Below are positions 21,924 to 33,814 of a stretch of DNA of 64,000 nt, piece by piece. The notes beneath the pieces were generated by a model. The model made no database searches. It had not been told where the DNA came from and saw only the letters and a list, made by a program, of their open reading frames with translations. The DNA is taken from NCBI GenBank assembly GCA_015501595.1, contig JADNRX010000002.1, positions 558,001 to 622,000 of the forward strand, written 5' to 3'. Each line of letters opens with the position of its first letter. Position 1 is the stretch's first letter. Position numbers and translations under genes: made by a program. This DNA comes from Hymenopellis radicata (Eukaryota > Basidiomycota > Agaricomycetes > Agaricales > Physalacriaceae).

Positions 21924-24900
21924 ATGCACCGGAAACAGAAGATGAACACCCTCAAGTGCGCGCTCTCTTGTCTGCCTCGACTAACTGCTGACTGCTATGT
22001 TGCAGCGAATTGCCCTCCTCACACAGCATTTTCCAGGATCAGAACAAGTCCAAGTTAATCGAAGGCTCCGACGAATCGTCTCGTAGCTCCATTATCCCAC
22101 CACCCAAGATTAAATTCTTTGAACTTGTCGAGACACAGTCGCAGTCACAGAGTCAATACAACAACAACGACTTTGACGCCTTTAACGGCGGCTCTCAGAA
22201 GGAGAACATCAACACTGCGGATGTCGACATGGACAAAGAGTCTCAGCTTGACCAGCCGGTGATAGCGGACACTACCGTGAACGCGACAGAAAATCATTCG
22301 CCCATAAAGGTGTGACGGTCAAAGCTCTGATGAATATCACATATTTATACCTTTGTCCTCTAGCCTAAGAGTTCGCCACTTTCTACTCCTTCAACCACAC
22401 CCACAATGACGCGCCCTGTGGCTCATTCATCCGCGTCGCGTCCCGGTACCAACATGGCAAAGCGCAAGGACTCCTTCTTGGACGTCCTGCCTGACACGAC
22501 GGGAGCAAACCGCATTCTTTCTAATGGCCGTCCCTATAGTCCTTCGTCTCAGTCGTCCGCCGATGAAGAAGGGTTTGACGCCAACGCCAAGCCTGAGCTT
22601 GTGTACGTCGAAGACACCCCCGCCCCTTCGGAAGCCGAATCTGAACACCAGGATGAACCGGAGGCCGAAGAGGAGGAACTTGGACATGGCTTTCCTTGTG
22701 CTCAGCCCCGGCAGGACCTTGACCTTGACCTCGATGGCGAGGATTTCCCGATGATGCGAAACGACCCAGCGGAGGAGGATTTGGAGCTCCCTGACGATTA
22801 TGATTTTGGGCCTTCCCAGGAAGAGCCAGCACCGCCAATTCGGACTCAATCCCCGGAATTTCAGCAAACGCAAATCACGGAAAGTACTCAGATAGTTGAA
22901 GAGCCCATGCAAGAGACAGGCCCATCTGTTACGGACCCCGTCTACTATGGTACCATTCATCATGCCGTTGTGCTTTGTTCAGACATCGACTCCATCAAGA
23001 GGCGCCTGAGACCGCTGAACATCCCAGGTTTGAATCTTGCCACCTTCAAACCCGAGGATTACATTACCTCGCTGCCTCCTTCTCAATCTTCGGCCTCGAA
23101 AGGTGGAACTAGGGATGGGCCTCTAGCTGCTACGCCCTCGCAAGGTTTTCCTGGCCCTTCCAATTATCAAGAAACTCAGCCCTCCTTTGATGAAGAATAT
23201 TCAAAACCCAGGCGGATGCTCCCACCGCCCCGCCCCACCACGTCGACCGTAAACGATGACTCCATGGACATTGTTCCAGATTCTGATTCACGTTCCTTCA
23301 TCAATCCTTCTCCGCCCTCTCCCGTTCAGAAACGGACATCGCCTCCACCCCAAAGATTACAAAGCCTGCCGACCAGTCGACTTCTACAGAAGACGATGAT
23401 TCAAGGGATATTGCTCCCGACTCACTGGAGCTCGAGGAGAAGGAGAAGAAGAAGCTTGAAAGACAGCTTGAGAGGTCGTTCGCTCGTCGACAGGAGGAGG
23501 AAGAGGACGACTCTTCAGATGACATTCCTCCACCAGCGAAGATGTTCGCGAAGACCAAGGCTGCATCCAAGCCCAATAGCACTACTTCCAAGCCTATGAC
23601 AAAGGTACTTCGTCTGCTTGATGCAAAGCAGTGAACTGATCTAACCTCAGCCTGTCTCTGCTCCGAAGGCGTCGACGGCGGGTAACAAGCGCAAGCGCCA
23701 GGCCACACCCGATGAAGTGGTTCCGTCCTCTCTTCCTAGCGACAACATGCCTCCCCCAAGTACTACGAAACGCATTACTCGTAGCGCGAAAGGAAAAGGC
23801 AAGGCTCCCGCTACTGCTCGCAAGAGTACCAGACGACCCAAGAAGCGACAAGACACGGAAGTACTTAGCGGAGACGAAGAAGCCGAAGATGAGGCCGATT
23901 TTCTTCCGACGAAGCAGGAACGAGAAGCTACCATACTCATACGCGAACCTGGTCCATCCAAGCCCAAACGAGCACGATATAACGCAAAGATGACCCCTTC
24001 CATAGCAGGCTCCGTCAAGAGAGAGCTCGGCGCATCAATGTCACGGAGCACAGCACGGGTCAGCTCTGATTCCTTCCATGTCCAGACGAACATTCCGGTC
24101 CTCGCGCAATGGCACGGTGATAAGATGTTCTACCACGCCATACTCACGGAAATAATCGGCTCAAAGCGAGGAATCGTCGAGTACGACGATGGCAACGAAA
24201 GTCATGTGGAGTTGGACAACCTCCGCGCGTTCAGACTAGAGGTCGGCGACTATGTGGTGATTCAAAGAGCGGACCAGTGCGTCGATCAAGCAACAGTTGT
24301 GGATAGTCACGTCTCGGAGGCTGGCAATGTTGTTGTCCAGCTTGATGGCGTAACGAAGACCGAGACCATCCCTCTTAGTTGTCTACGAGTCGCTGCCAAG
24401 AACGTGAAGGAGTTTTGGGAGGCGCGTCGCTTGACGCGCGAGGATCTTGCTGAGAACCCGACCGGGCTGCTCGCTGGGTACGCTTTCGTTGTCACCTGGT
24501 TGGGCAAGGACGACGAGGGACGGCAGAACATCATGGACATACTCGCCATATTTGGAGCCAAGGTGTGCGACAACTGGGACAACCTGATTGGATGGGATGG
24601 GGCGTTTCGCAGTGACAGTGAGTGGACCATCGAGAAGGGGAAAGCGACGTGGAACGGGTCCGATAATATTCGGAACGTGTTCCTGCTCGCGAATACGCCG
24701 AACGAGAAGCCCAAGTACCTTACCGCGCTGGCTCTCGGCATTCCTTGCGTGCACGTTGAGTGGATACTTTCTTCCAACAAGGGGAAGCTTCTTGACTGGA
24801 GGCCGTATCTTCTTCCTGCTGGGGTCTACAAGGAACGCTCTGTTTCTCAGTTGGTGGATTTGAACTGGGGCGAGGATAGTCCTGAGGTGATCTTGGACAA

Positions 24901-25244
24901 TCCTATCGCGATGAAGCTGCTCGAGGGAAAGAAGGTCGTTGTCGTCGGTGCTTCTTTTATGCCGAAGCGCGAGCCAGATGTGAGTCACTCCTTTAGCCTT
25001 TCATCCTTGTAACTGAATGGCGGTCTAGGGTGCGGACGGTCTTCATAATGTTCCGCTGATTCTATTCTCGATGGGCGCCGAGATGGTGAAGGTCATCAAG
25101 ACGGTTCCCAAGAAACAAGGTGTCTTGAAGCAGTTCGACTTTGTGGTGTACTCTCAAACGAAACCGCGTTGTGATCACGACAACGTCGTCGAGTGGCAGA
25201 AGCTTAAAAGTTCGTTGATAGCTGGGAGATTTGTAGAACTTTGA
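21924..25244 (+). CDS. Crb2/53BP1/Rad9-type DNA damage checkpoint mediator
   Basis: Nuclear adaptor that binds damaged chromatin and recruits checkpoint kinases. The N-terminal half is disordered and rich in SQ/TQ sites (ETQSQSQSQ, TQITESTQ), the usual ATM/ATR-type targets. A basic stretch (KRITRSAKGKGKAPATARKS) leads to a Tudor region from NIPVLAQWHGDKMFYHAILT to VELDNLRAF. Tandem BRCT repeats follow: GYAFVVTWLGKDDEGRQNI, CVHVEWILSSNKGKLLDW, KKVVVVGASFMP and FDFVVYSQTKPRCDHDN. Start at 21924 is inferred by splicing MHRKQKMNTLN (intron 21956-22005) to ELPSSHSIFQD; other starts are possible. The frame shifts once near 23330-23332, where an AAA run needs one more A to join SPVQK to TDIASTPKITKPAD. 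A 38-nt intron is the less likely alternative. About 1,020 residues. Confidence 0.88.
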
Positions 25245-25496
25245 TGGACTCTGGCTCCCGCTTGCTGTTTTGTATTTTTTTGGACTGCTCCATCATTTAT
25301 CTGTTTCTTCACTGTACATGCATCTACATCTTGACATCTCGCATCAGATAGATACCGTGTATAATTAGTCCTCGTTGCAACGTTTTGTAAATTCTGAGAT
25401 AACTGGGAAGGGGTATTGATGAGAGATTAATTTACAAGTGGCATACGGTAAGGATACAAGAATGTAGATGGTAACGAAACGAGACGCGAGCGCTCC

Positions 25497-25985
25497 TCAG
25501 TCGAGTTTCACTCCACAACGATCACACTTCTGCTCGGTGTCCATACTGTCAAGTCGAGTGAGACGGTGCCATTTATGAGGGAACTTTGCACTCACAATAG
25601 ACATATCAGTCCAATGGGGAAACAGATAACGCCTGTTATGATTCCGCAGAGTCCATAGCTGGTTTTAGGTTGATGAATGCCTTGTGCACACTGCGCGAAC
25701 ACTAATAATAAAAGAGCGGAGGATCAGGTCACTTTAGGTAAGGTCCCGCCGAAACAGACACGTACACGCCGCGCGATATTCCTCTCCAATCTGTGCCGCC
25801 GTCTTGGGCTCCGCTGATTTTGCTGTTTGCTGGGGCGGCGGCTGCATATAAACAGATGGCTGTGCCATGGGCGCCATCGGTACAGGCGCCGGCATCTGCG
25901 GCGAGTACTGTGGCGGAGGCGGGTTAGACATTGGTGGGGAGGCGTTCGGCGGCGTAACTTTGCTTTCTTCAGAGGGCATGAGCAT
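25497..25985 (-). CDS. Brain protein I3 (BRI3)-like small membrane protein
   Basis: Three exons. The N-terminal half is Pro/Met/Gln-rich (PMSNPPPPQYSPQMPAPVPM). After an intron (GTACGT...TTATTAG) it continues LFAQCAQGIHQPKTSYGLCG, then the hydrophobic IITGVICFPIGLICLF. After a second intron (GTGAGT...TTGACAG) it ends MDTEQKCDRCGVKLD. The Cys-x2-Cys after one or two hydrophobic segments is the BRI3 pattern; human BRI3 is a lysosomal membrane protein. About 115 residues. The start is 25985 (MLMPSEES) or the second Met at 25979. Confidence 0.75.
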
Positions 25986-26830
25986 GTACGCTGATGATGG
26001 TGGGGGATTCCAAAGAGCTATATACTATCCACGGATAATTATATATCTGAAACGGCGGTTCATATGCACCGCCCTGAGGCCGGTCCTAGATCGCTACTCC
26101 TATCAAGTATCAAAAACGTGGGTGGAGTTCGTAAGTTGGTCGGAAGTGAGCGCAGAAAAGCCACGCCACAGAGCACAGCTCTTTGTTAGGTTTACCCCGA
26201 CGTGAGAGTGACGGTAAGAGCAAGGGATACTGATAAGAGAGCGAGCGACGATAGGTCAATCCGAAATCCTGTGCTGATAAGTCAATGATAAGTAGTCGAG
26301 TCTTCAAATTTGGTGTATGTAAGTACCATGGCCTATTGCCGCTCTAACGCTAATGCGGGGCTGATACAGGAACATGAATATGATCTCTCTCTCTCTCGAG
26401 GTCAACTCAGTCTCGAGGTGGCGATATCTAGCAAAACATAAAGTCAGAACTATTCACAAAGGTGCTAGGAAAGAAAAGGAATCAGATCTCCGTTCTCGAC
26501 CACCAATCCTAACGGTTCCAAAGGCCCCAGAGAGGGTAGGAAGGTCTAACGTTTCATCGACGACGAAGCGTCTCCACAGTCGTGTGGGTAGCATCATGAA
26601 GGGAAAGGGAATAATCAAGGGTGCTCACCTCGCATTGACGCGATCCAACGCCGTTAGACTTTCAGTGTGTGGCATGTCCTAACGCGTTAAGAATATGTGA
26701 GTCCAGGACTGGATAATTAGCCCAGTGATGAGATGCTTTGCTGCAAAGGATCGGAGCTTAGAGGTAGGCGTTGTCATAACGTCGAGTTGCGATTCGAACA
26801 ATAGAAATACAAGGCATTGAAACTTCGGGC
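25986..26830. other. Intergenic, no gene recognised
   Basis: Divergent from the BRI3-like gene and downstream of the FAD monooxygenase stop. It contains a short CT-repeat near 26383-26397. Open frames here show no codon pattern or motif I can support. Confidence 0.45.
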
Positions 26831-28185
26831 CTAGCGGTTACCCAATCCACTAAGGTTCCACACCATTTGCCTCCTCACAAGCGGGATGCTGTTCATGATT
26901 CTAAATAACCAGAACGTAAGCCACGACACAATCGGATTTTTGGACAGGAGTAGGTTGCTCAACGCCCCAATTTGTTTAGTCATGCGAATAGTGGTCAGCG
27001 CGCGCAGACGACGCGTCCTCGCCCAGTCTTCAAGAGGCGCGGTCCCTTGAAGGAGGACAGGAGCGAGAGAGATTGCGTCACGCAATCCGAGGTTCATACC
27101 CTGCCCACCAAGCGGTGAATGTGAATGAGCAGCGTCCCCGATGAGGGTAACAACGCCTCCTCCTTGCGCTCCGGGAATGTGTGCTACGAAGTGGTCCGCG
27201 ATCGCTGATTTAGTCTTGTATCTGCTAGACCAAATAGTTTTGGCGATGTGAATGGGAGTCTTGTTTACAGCTGGATCGGAAGAGAGGTGTCGGGGACCCT
27301 GCTTGTTGATTTGTTCTTGAATATATTCGGTGGAAGGGTTGGAAGGAGGCGCGCCGGAGGATGCGGGAACGTTAAACACGATGCGATGGACAAGTTGGGT
27401 GTCAGAAATCGAGGGCAAAGGAAGCGTCAAGAACATGCCGACGGGCGAGAGACAGTTGGTCATGTAATCTGTTGCAATGCCAGGGTCCCGAGGAGAGAAC
27501 ACGACGTCAGCTAGAACCAAGGACACGATTTTGTCGGGAACGGGATGGTCGTCAATGTCCTCATAAGGTATTCCTGCAAGTTGACGAATCTAGAAAGACT
27601 TGAGTCGACATGTTCATCATTGTTATTGGAAACTTACAACAGACTGATGGCCATCTGCACCAACGACGTGCTGTGCGTTGATTATCTCTCCAGACTCCAT
27701 TGTCACGTCCAGACCAGATTGCGTGTCGCTACCTTTCATGCCAGTGACACGATACGGACGATGAACGTGTATGCCGAGTCCAGCGAGCTTGTCATGCAGA
27801 ATGCTTTCGGTGATGGATTGAGGAAGAAGAAGAACGTGTGCAAAGCGCGTGTACGGGGCAAGAACAGATGTGTCAAAGGCCAAGAAAGACGTCCTTTCGG
27901 TCTTGAATAGCAATCCTTTCCCTTTGGTACCCTTTTCGATGATTGCATCCGCACAACCAATTGTATCCAAAGCCTGTAAGACATGAGCAGTGCTTCACCA
28001 CGCTGAATGAGGCTTACTTCGAGGGTTGCTGCATGAATGGCGATGGCGCGAGAGCTATTCTCGCCCTTGAGAATGGCGTCGACGACGACAATGTCCTGGA
28101 CGCCTTGCTTGACGAGGGCAATCGCGCAAGCTAGACCAGCTGGGCCAGCTCCGACTATGAGCACTTGGGTTTTCTGTGGTAACAT
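26831..28185 (-). CDS. FAD-dependent aromatic monooxygenase (PHBH/group A type)
   Basis: Single-component flavoprotein hydroxylase using NAD(P)H and O2. The Rossmann motif near the start is VLIVGAGPAGLACAIALVKQ (residues about 8-27). The middle DG motif is HVVGADGHQSV. The second FAD motif GDAAHSHSPLGGQGMNLGLRD lies near residue 310. Exons: 28185 down to about 28020, about 27975 to 27625, and about 27590 to 26831, with short introns between. Start ATG 28185 gives MLPQKTQ directly before the FAD fold. No C-terminal thioredoxin-like domain follows, so it is shorter (about 420 residues) than phenol hydroxylases. The final hydrophobic stretch LTFWLFRIMNSIPLV may touch a membrane. Substrate unknown. 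Confidence 0.88.
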
Positions 28186-28351
28186 TGGAAAATAGGGGAT
28201 GGCTACGAAGGCTCCTCTTCAAAGGCAGTTCGGCGCAGTCCGTGCATGGCAGATATGGTGGTCACAGTCCAAACAGTGGCGTTTAATTTCGTTTGTTTGG
28301 TTCCGATGGCTCTTGACAAGTCTACGACACAGCCACATTCATCCCTTAGCC

Positions 28352-30644
28352 ATGAGCGACGAGGATTATGAAGTCGGTCAGTACGCGCCACCCCGAAAAA
28401 CCGCCATATATGCTGAATATTGTCAGAAAACATACTGTCTGCCCGTGTTGGCAAGAAAGGGCGCAGCGGTAAACAACTGTTTTGGGTACGGGCGAGCAGT
28501 TTATTCTATGCCTGAACTGGACTGACATTGCCGTGTTCCCAGGAATATCGCGTCAAGGTGATTTATATGCCATCCGATACCTGTATGTCCTTCTTCTGAC
28601 TGGTTCTGTAGTGGAAGGGATACCCAAACTCTGAGAACACGTGCGTACTCAGCCGCTTGCGCGTTGTAACCTGTTTCTGATAACTCTCGCACAGCTGGGA
28701 ACCGGCCAAATCCTTCGAAGGCTCAGAAGACATTCTGGAACGCTTTGGGAACAAGCTAGCACTGCTCCCCGCGACAGAGACGATCTCAGTTCTTTCAACG
28801 CGGGCGAAGAATTCTATCCACTCAGATCATCAAGTATGTTTTCCGTTTTTGATATGTCAGGTTCCTCGCGATTGATGGCCCACAGAGAACTCCCGGGAGA
28901 AATCTTCACCACCTCCCCCGTCCCGCAAAGAAAAGAAGAACACTACTTCCACGACCTCGAAACGGAAACGAAGTCCCTCTGTCGAGGTCATAGATGTCCT
29001 GTCTGATACTCCTGCGCCTCCACCCACGAAACGTTCCAAAGGACGGCCGAGAAAATCAGTATCTGCTGTACCTCAAAAGAGTGCTAGCGCAGGCCCAAGC
29101 AAACCGAGAAAGACAGCCACATCAGTGCCGGTTCCTCAATCGTCTTCATCTCCTCGAAAACCGTCGCCACAGATTGTTCCGGACTCTGAGGAGGAGCGGG
29201 GAAGAAGCCCATCTGACGAACCTGTTGTTACCTCCAAGAAATCCAGAAACACTAACGGGCAAGCCGCCGGGACAACATCCAACACTACTTCTGAATACCC
29301 GAATGAGGACGCGTTGTCCCACTACAATCCTGATCCAGATGACGACCCTGCTGGCCTTTTTGGTCCCTCTTCGCCAGAACCTATATCCAATCCCGTAGCT
29401 GCGCCTCGTACTCGCGAAGCTCGGCCTCTAGTGAAACGCATCGAGGCGGACCAACGAGGTAGCGCTCCCTCTACGAAAGCTCGCGCCGCCAACAACACCC
29501 CGTCTCCGAAGAAATCGCGTCCCGGCCCAGGTCGCCCGTCAACCGGTTTGAAGCCGAAAGCAAAGAGCTCATTGTTGACGTTCACCAAAGCCGGGCCTCA
29601 GATTCTCAAAGGACATTATCCCCGCCTGCCACAAAACCCCGAAGCTACTTCGGGTCCTTCGCGTGTTGCCGCTCCTTCGAACGTAAATGATGATGCAGAA
29701 ATGGGATCGTTCATGAATGTAGATGATGATAACTCCCCACCGGCGAAGGACCGAGGACCACCGCCAACAAGTGAAGAGCTTCTAGCTCTGGCCGGTCTCA
29801 ACGCTCAGGCGGCGAATGAGCTTGAGGACTATGAAGAAGATGAGACACCCGCGGAATCTGCTCCTGCTGCTGCACCAAGGTTTGTCTTGTGTAGTTGGTC
29901 CTTTCCCTCAAAGTTTCATACCATTTCTCTAGCCCTGCTACTAATGAAGGCCTCGTTCAATCCGTCATCGCGCAAGCTTCTGCTATGTGGAAGCGAAGCT
30001 CAATTTTTGGTCCACTGTAAGGTTATTCCTAGCTGCTCTCACTATCTCCGTCTTACGGTTGGACTTTCTAGGGGAATAGGCTCCGACACACTTCCGGCAA
30101 CAACTGAATCGTGCGTTGTAAGCTTTGCCGCTATTGGTTCTCACTCAAATAGTTGTAGTTCCGACTCGCCACTTTTCATCCACTTGGACCATTCCGTGTT
30201 GATCCCTGTTCACGTTTTGGACGTTCATCCTCAAGATGCATCCTCGCCGTTCACTATCGACAAGAAGGGTCCTCCTGGGACCTTTTACGACAAGCAGAAA
30301 GCACAGAAAGTGATCGACGCTTTGCGAACTGGAGGGCCTTCCGGTAGAATTGTGCTCGCCTCCGAGGCAACAGATGATCAGAAGGAGCACTTTGATCGTT
30401 TCCGAGAGCGTTTGCAAGATGATTCCTTAGTATGTATTTTGCTTGTTTCGTGTGACCGGTGCTGATTTGTGCGTAGTTTATGCTTCCATTTGACCGCGAT
30501 GTTCTTGCTATTTGCTCTTCAAAGAGTGCCTTGGTTTGTCAAAGACTGAACCTGCCTCAGATATTGGTCGGCGGTGTTGATAGTTTGCTGTTATCTCGTG
30601 TTTCTGTTGAGAACTACATGGCGTATGCGGACGCTGTGGCGTAA
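28352..30644 (+). CDS. Chromodomain protein with AT-hooks
   Basis: Probable chromatin reader. Spliced exons give a chromodomain at the extreme N-terminus: MSDEDYEVENILSARVG, then EYRVKWKGYPNSENTWEP, then FEGSEDILERFWEQ. The aromatic cage (Y, W, W) is present. Introns at about 28361, 28487 (GTACGG), 28560 and 28640 interrupt it. The long middle is disordered, with two AT-hook-like motifs (SKGRPRKS at about 29040; PGPGRPST at about 29525) and acidic patches. A C-terminal folded-looking part follows: LVQSVIAQASAMWKRSSIFG, HSVLIPVHVLDVHPQD, KVIDALRTGGPSGRIVLASE. The last exon ends DSLLLSRVSVENYMAYADA. About 640 residues. It resembles HP1-like or Chp-type readers only in the chromodomain; the rest I do not recognise. 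Confidence 0.82.
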
Positions 30645-30871
30645 AGAGTTTTAGTTATTGATGTTTTAACATACCTTGCTGTGCTAACTGGTTCTAATCC
30701 TGCTAATTTCAACGTGCTTTTTGGTGCAATCTGGACCTGGGTGTTCTTGTCGGCCGGACCGGGGTTAATATTCCTTTCCTCGTTACTTTCACGACCAACT
30801 CGGAGCACATAGTATGTTGTGTATTTTCTGACTTGCGGTTATAACTCACATGCATACATGTTACAGATAAG

Positions 30872-31372
30872 TTGTTTGATTCGCATCGTGCACGAATTGC
30901 AGAGATGATCACCACATGTACACAGTCGTCTGCGCACCTGCACAACAGAGGAGGAAGCAGCTCACTTCGGACAAATTTCTTGCCCCCTGACATAGCTGCC
31001 ATCAATACAAGCATTGTCGGCTTTCACGAGACGCTTCAGCTCGTGGAGAAAGAGGGAAAGAAACTACTACGGATGAAAAAGTGCTTCAAGGCTCTCATGT
31101 CCCCGCGGTCGGAGATCCCACCGGATGAGTATTATTGAAGATTCGACTCCCGATCACATAAATATTTTCACTCCTCGAGGGCTTCAATGGACTCTTGCGC
31201 AAGTATGTCGGACATGGCGCAACGCTATGCTCTCGACGCCCCAATTATGCTCCACAGTATTTGTGTAGTTTTCCCACCGATATAAAGTTGCCACGAGGAG
31301 AAGATACTGTGTCGTTCTGGCTGCCATCCTCTGTGTTTGAAACTCTGCGATGATGCCTTTTCGCCGCTGGAA
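30872..31372 (+). pseudogene. F-box-like protein N-terminal fragment, copy B
   Basis: Reads DIAAINTSIVGFHETLQLVE, then KCFKALMSPRSEIPPDEYY (compare the F-box core AL-SPIR-LPPEIL). After a stop it reads FTPRGLQWTLAQVCRTWRNA followed by STPQLCSTVF, the region after the F-box. The ATG of copy A is deleted here, and TGA/TAG codons interrupt the reading. It cannot encode a full protein. It sits 0.8 kb upstream of the protease. Confidence 0.55.
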
Positions 31373-32035
31373 AACTGCTCGTCTAGCCCATCTTTGCGAT
31401 CCTCGCCTCGATACTGACTTGGGTGGCGTGACAGATCGGCGGCGATCTTTTCGGATGACGCCCTTCGCGCCTTCTCATGGTGTCATGGACACTTCTTCTG
31501 CCTTTTGCGGCGACTTGGTTGAGATTCGACTTTGTTCATGCCTGTACGTCTTGGTTATCCCAGACGAAGAAACTAAAGCAGCCAAGGGTCTTCTTAGTTA
31601 GCGGGAGCCTCGGCCCTCAGGCCTCAGGGATGAAGAGTCCTTAGAGCGCGATTTCGCAGTACAACGTGTGTGCCATGTCATTCGCTGAATAGCTTTCATC
31701 GTCGTCGCGTCATCAATGCGTCAACACGGACACCTCGGGACTCATTCGACGTCATGAGAAGACGCGAAGCGAGTGGTCAACCGAAAAGGTCAAGTTCAAC
31801 CTTTGTTTTTCGACGAATTTCCGCCTTGTTGTCGGGCTGCTTTCCTCTGAGTTTGAGTGGTGCATGCAATCATTCTCCGTAAAAGACACAGGGCGGCGTG
31901 ACATAGTAGGATTCATTCCCTCCAAGTTTGACGTCGAGTTGACGAAAACGGTAGCTTCTTGGACGATCCATGTGATTTCATGGACGCGTTCTGCTTTGCG
32001 GCGTAATGAGCCTCTCCGCCGGCAAATGGAAAATG

Positions 32036-32043
32036 TATAAAAG
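32036..32043 (+). promoter_or_regulatory. TATA box of protease copy B
   Basis: TATAAAAG about 100 bases before the ATG at 32140. The same element is kept in arm A at about 11820-11827 on the minus strand. Confidence 0.5.
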
Positions 32044-32139
32044 GAAGCGCGCGCTAGTAGAAACGACCCAACTTCACTTCCCTACCTCCACAGTCTCTAT
32101 ATCGCCCACACTCATTTTTCACGCTCCTCGTCGTTCAGC

Positions 32140-33343
32140 ATGCTCGCCGCCATTGCCCTCGCCGTCCTCGCAAGCACATATGTCTTCGCTATGCCGCCAT
32201 CGACCCCTGGTACCCTGACAAGACCCGCCGACGTCGGGCAAGAGATAATGTATGTCGTCACCTTGCTACTAATATCCGCCTTTGTCCACTTATCTATATC
32301 GTATAGTCGTTGCGCCACCGATATCAGTCCCGAGCAGAAGGAGGTCTTCGAGGACCATTTCAGGTCGAACAAGGTCGAGAGCAATTCAGCAGACCTTTCC
32401 AAATCAGCGTCCATCGATGTGTACTTCCATGTCATCTACGCCCAACAGAACCAGAACCGCGGGTATATTCCGTAGGTGTATTAACATGGCTCCTGGAAAT
32501 GTGCTAACTATTTGACAGCATGCAACAGATCACCGACCAAATCACTGTTTTGAACAGCGCCTTCGCGAACAGCGGTCTTAGGTTCAACTTGGTCAATACC
32601 GAATATGTCCAGAACGCGGATTGGTTCTCGAATGCTGGTCCCGATTCGTAAGCCTCCTTGCAGTTGTTCATTACTACTCGTCTCAATCGTCTTGTAGCTC
32701 CCAGCAGACTGCGATGAAGAGACAACTCCGCCAAGGTGGTGCATCAACATTGAACATCTACACCGTCGGCTTCGAGTCCGGAAACGGGGCAGGGCTGTTG
32801 GGCTACTCAACCTTCCCTTACAGCTACGCGGGTAACCCTTCAGATGACGGCGTCGTAATCCTTTATTCCAGCCTGCCGGGTGGTACGACGAGAAACTACG
32901 ATGAAGGACAGACTGCCACACACGAAGTTGGGCACTGGGTACCGTCTTTTCACCAAATTGCGCCCTTTACGACTGACTAATCGGTACGCAGGTTGGCCTT
33001 TACCACACTTTCCAGGGCGGTTGTTTCGGTAGTGGTGATGAGGTTGCTGATACACCCGCCGAGCGCACCCCAAGTATGTCTTTCAGCGACTTCTAATCCT
33101 CTAGTCGTATACTGATCTGTTAATAGCGAGCGGATGCCCCGAGAACAAGGATACCTGCGTGCTCAAGCCGGGACTTGACCCGATCCGTGAGCATTGTTCA
33201 GCCCTCATCGATTGTGTCTGATGTAGATTCTTATAGACAACTATATGGATTACTCGTACGACGCGTGCATGACTGAGTTCACGCCGGGCCAGGTTAAACG
33301 GTTAAAGGCCCAGATGCGCTTATACCGCAAAGTGAACGTTTAA
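32140..33343 (+). CDS. Secreted M43 (pappalysin-type) metalloprotease, copy B
   Basis: Extracellular zinc endopeptidase resembling fungal MEP1. The start at 32140 gives a signal peptide [19 protein letters not shown]. Exons then read [53 protein letters not shown] and [20 protein letters not shown]. The catalytic motif HEVGHW is split by an intron (GTACCG...TACGCAG) and continues [11 protein letters not shown], giving HExxHxxGLxH. The Met-turn is [10 protein letters not shown]. It ends at TAA 33341-33343. About 285 residues in seven or so exons, usual for the family. Unlike copy A the signal-peptide frame is intact. Likely role: nutrient acquisition or interaction with other organisms, by family knowledge only. 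Confidence 0.9.
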
Positions 33344-33470
33344 CGATACTATTCAAATCCATTATGCCTTATATGAATAACGATTATATGAATAACGACT
33401 TGTGTTTGCCATGGACTTTGCAAGAAAAGGTGCTAGACACAGTACCCAAAGGTTTGGAAGCAGACCACAT

Positions 33471-33814
33471 CGCGCGCGGTACCCACATCTTGAGATATTG
33501 ACTCGACAATTGAGAGCAAGAGGCTACACACGAAGTGTATGGCCAGTCCGCTTCAACAGCACACCATGCTGCAGATTCCGGAGAGCCGGCCACCTAAACA
33601 TCTTTGGTTTTGATCAGAAGGAAACATCGTCTATCAAGAGCCTTTGTACGTCTGTGTCAGTACAGTATTGACATAGTCGCCACACTTGGGTGGTACCTGA
33701 TGGATCGTCGAAACCATGGGTCAGTTCGTAACTAAAGTACATATAGCGTAAGACTACTACAAATACATGGCAGGGTATCAATACATACACAATAATCTGG
33801 CGGTAAATTGTTCG
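33471..33814. other. Convergent intergenic region
   Basis: Between protease copy B and the end of Lin1; nothing recognised. Confidence 0.45.

Larger units (their letters stand above)
30805..33470 (+). repeat. Inverted duplication, arm B (F-box fragment + protease)
   Basis: Reverse-complement counterpart of 10415-12965, with the same internal order. The left end begins near TTTTCTGACTTGCGG and the right end fades after ACCCAAAGGTTTGGAAG at about 33460. Two 15-base tandem copies of TTATATGAATAACGA occur at about 33368-33397 only in this arm. About 17.8 kb of single-copy genes separates the arms. Confidence 0.85.

Noticed and set aside
23280..23360. A 38-nt intron (GTTCCT...GTTCAG) to explain the frame change in the checkpoint gene
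   Set aside because: Shorter than any other intron in the window and with a poor donor; one extra A in the AAA run at 23330-23332 explains it more simply.
23301..23708. Minus-strand ORF rich in Ser across the checkpoint gene
   Set aside because: Antisense of a Glu/Lys/Asp-rich coding exon; it has no start context or motif of its own.
26374..26682. 102-codon plus-strand ORF in the gap after the BRI3-like gene
   Set aside because: No homologous motif, no supportive splice sites, and codon use looks random.
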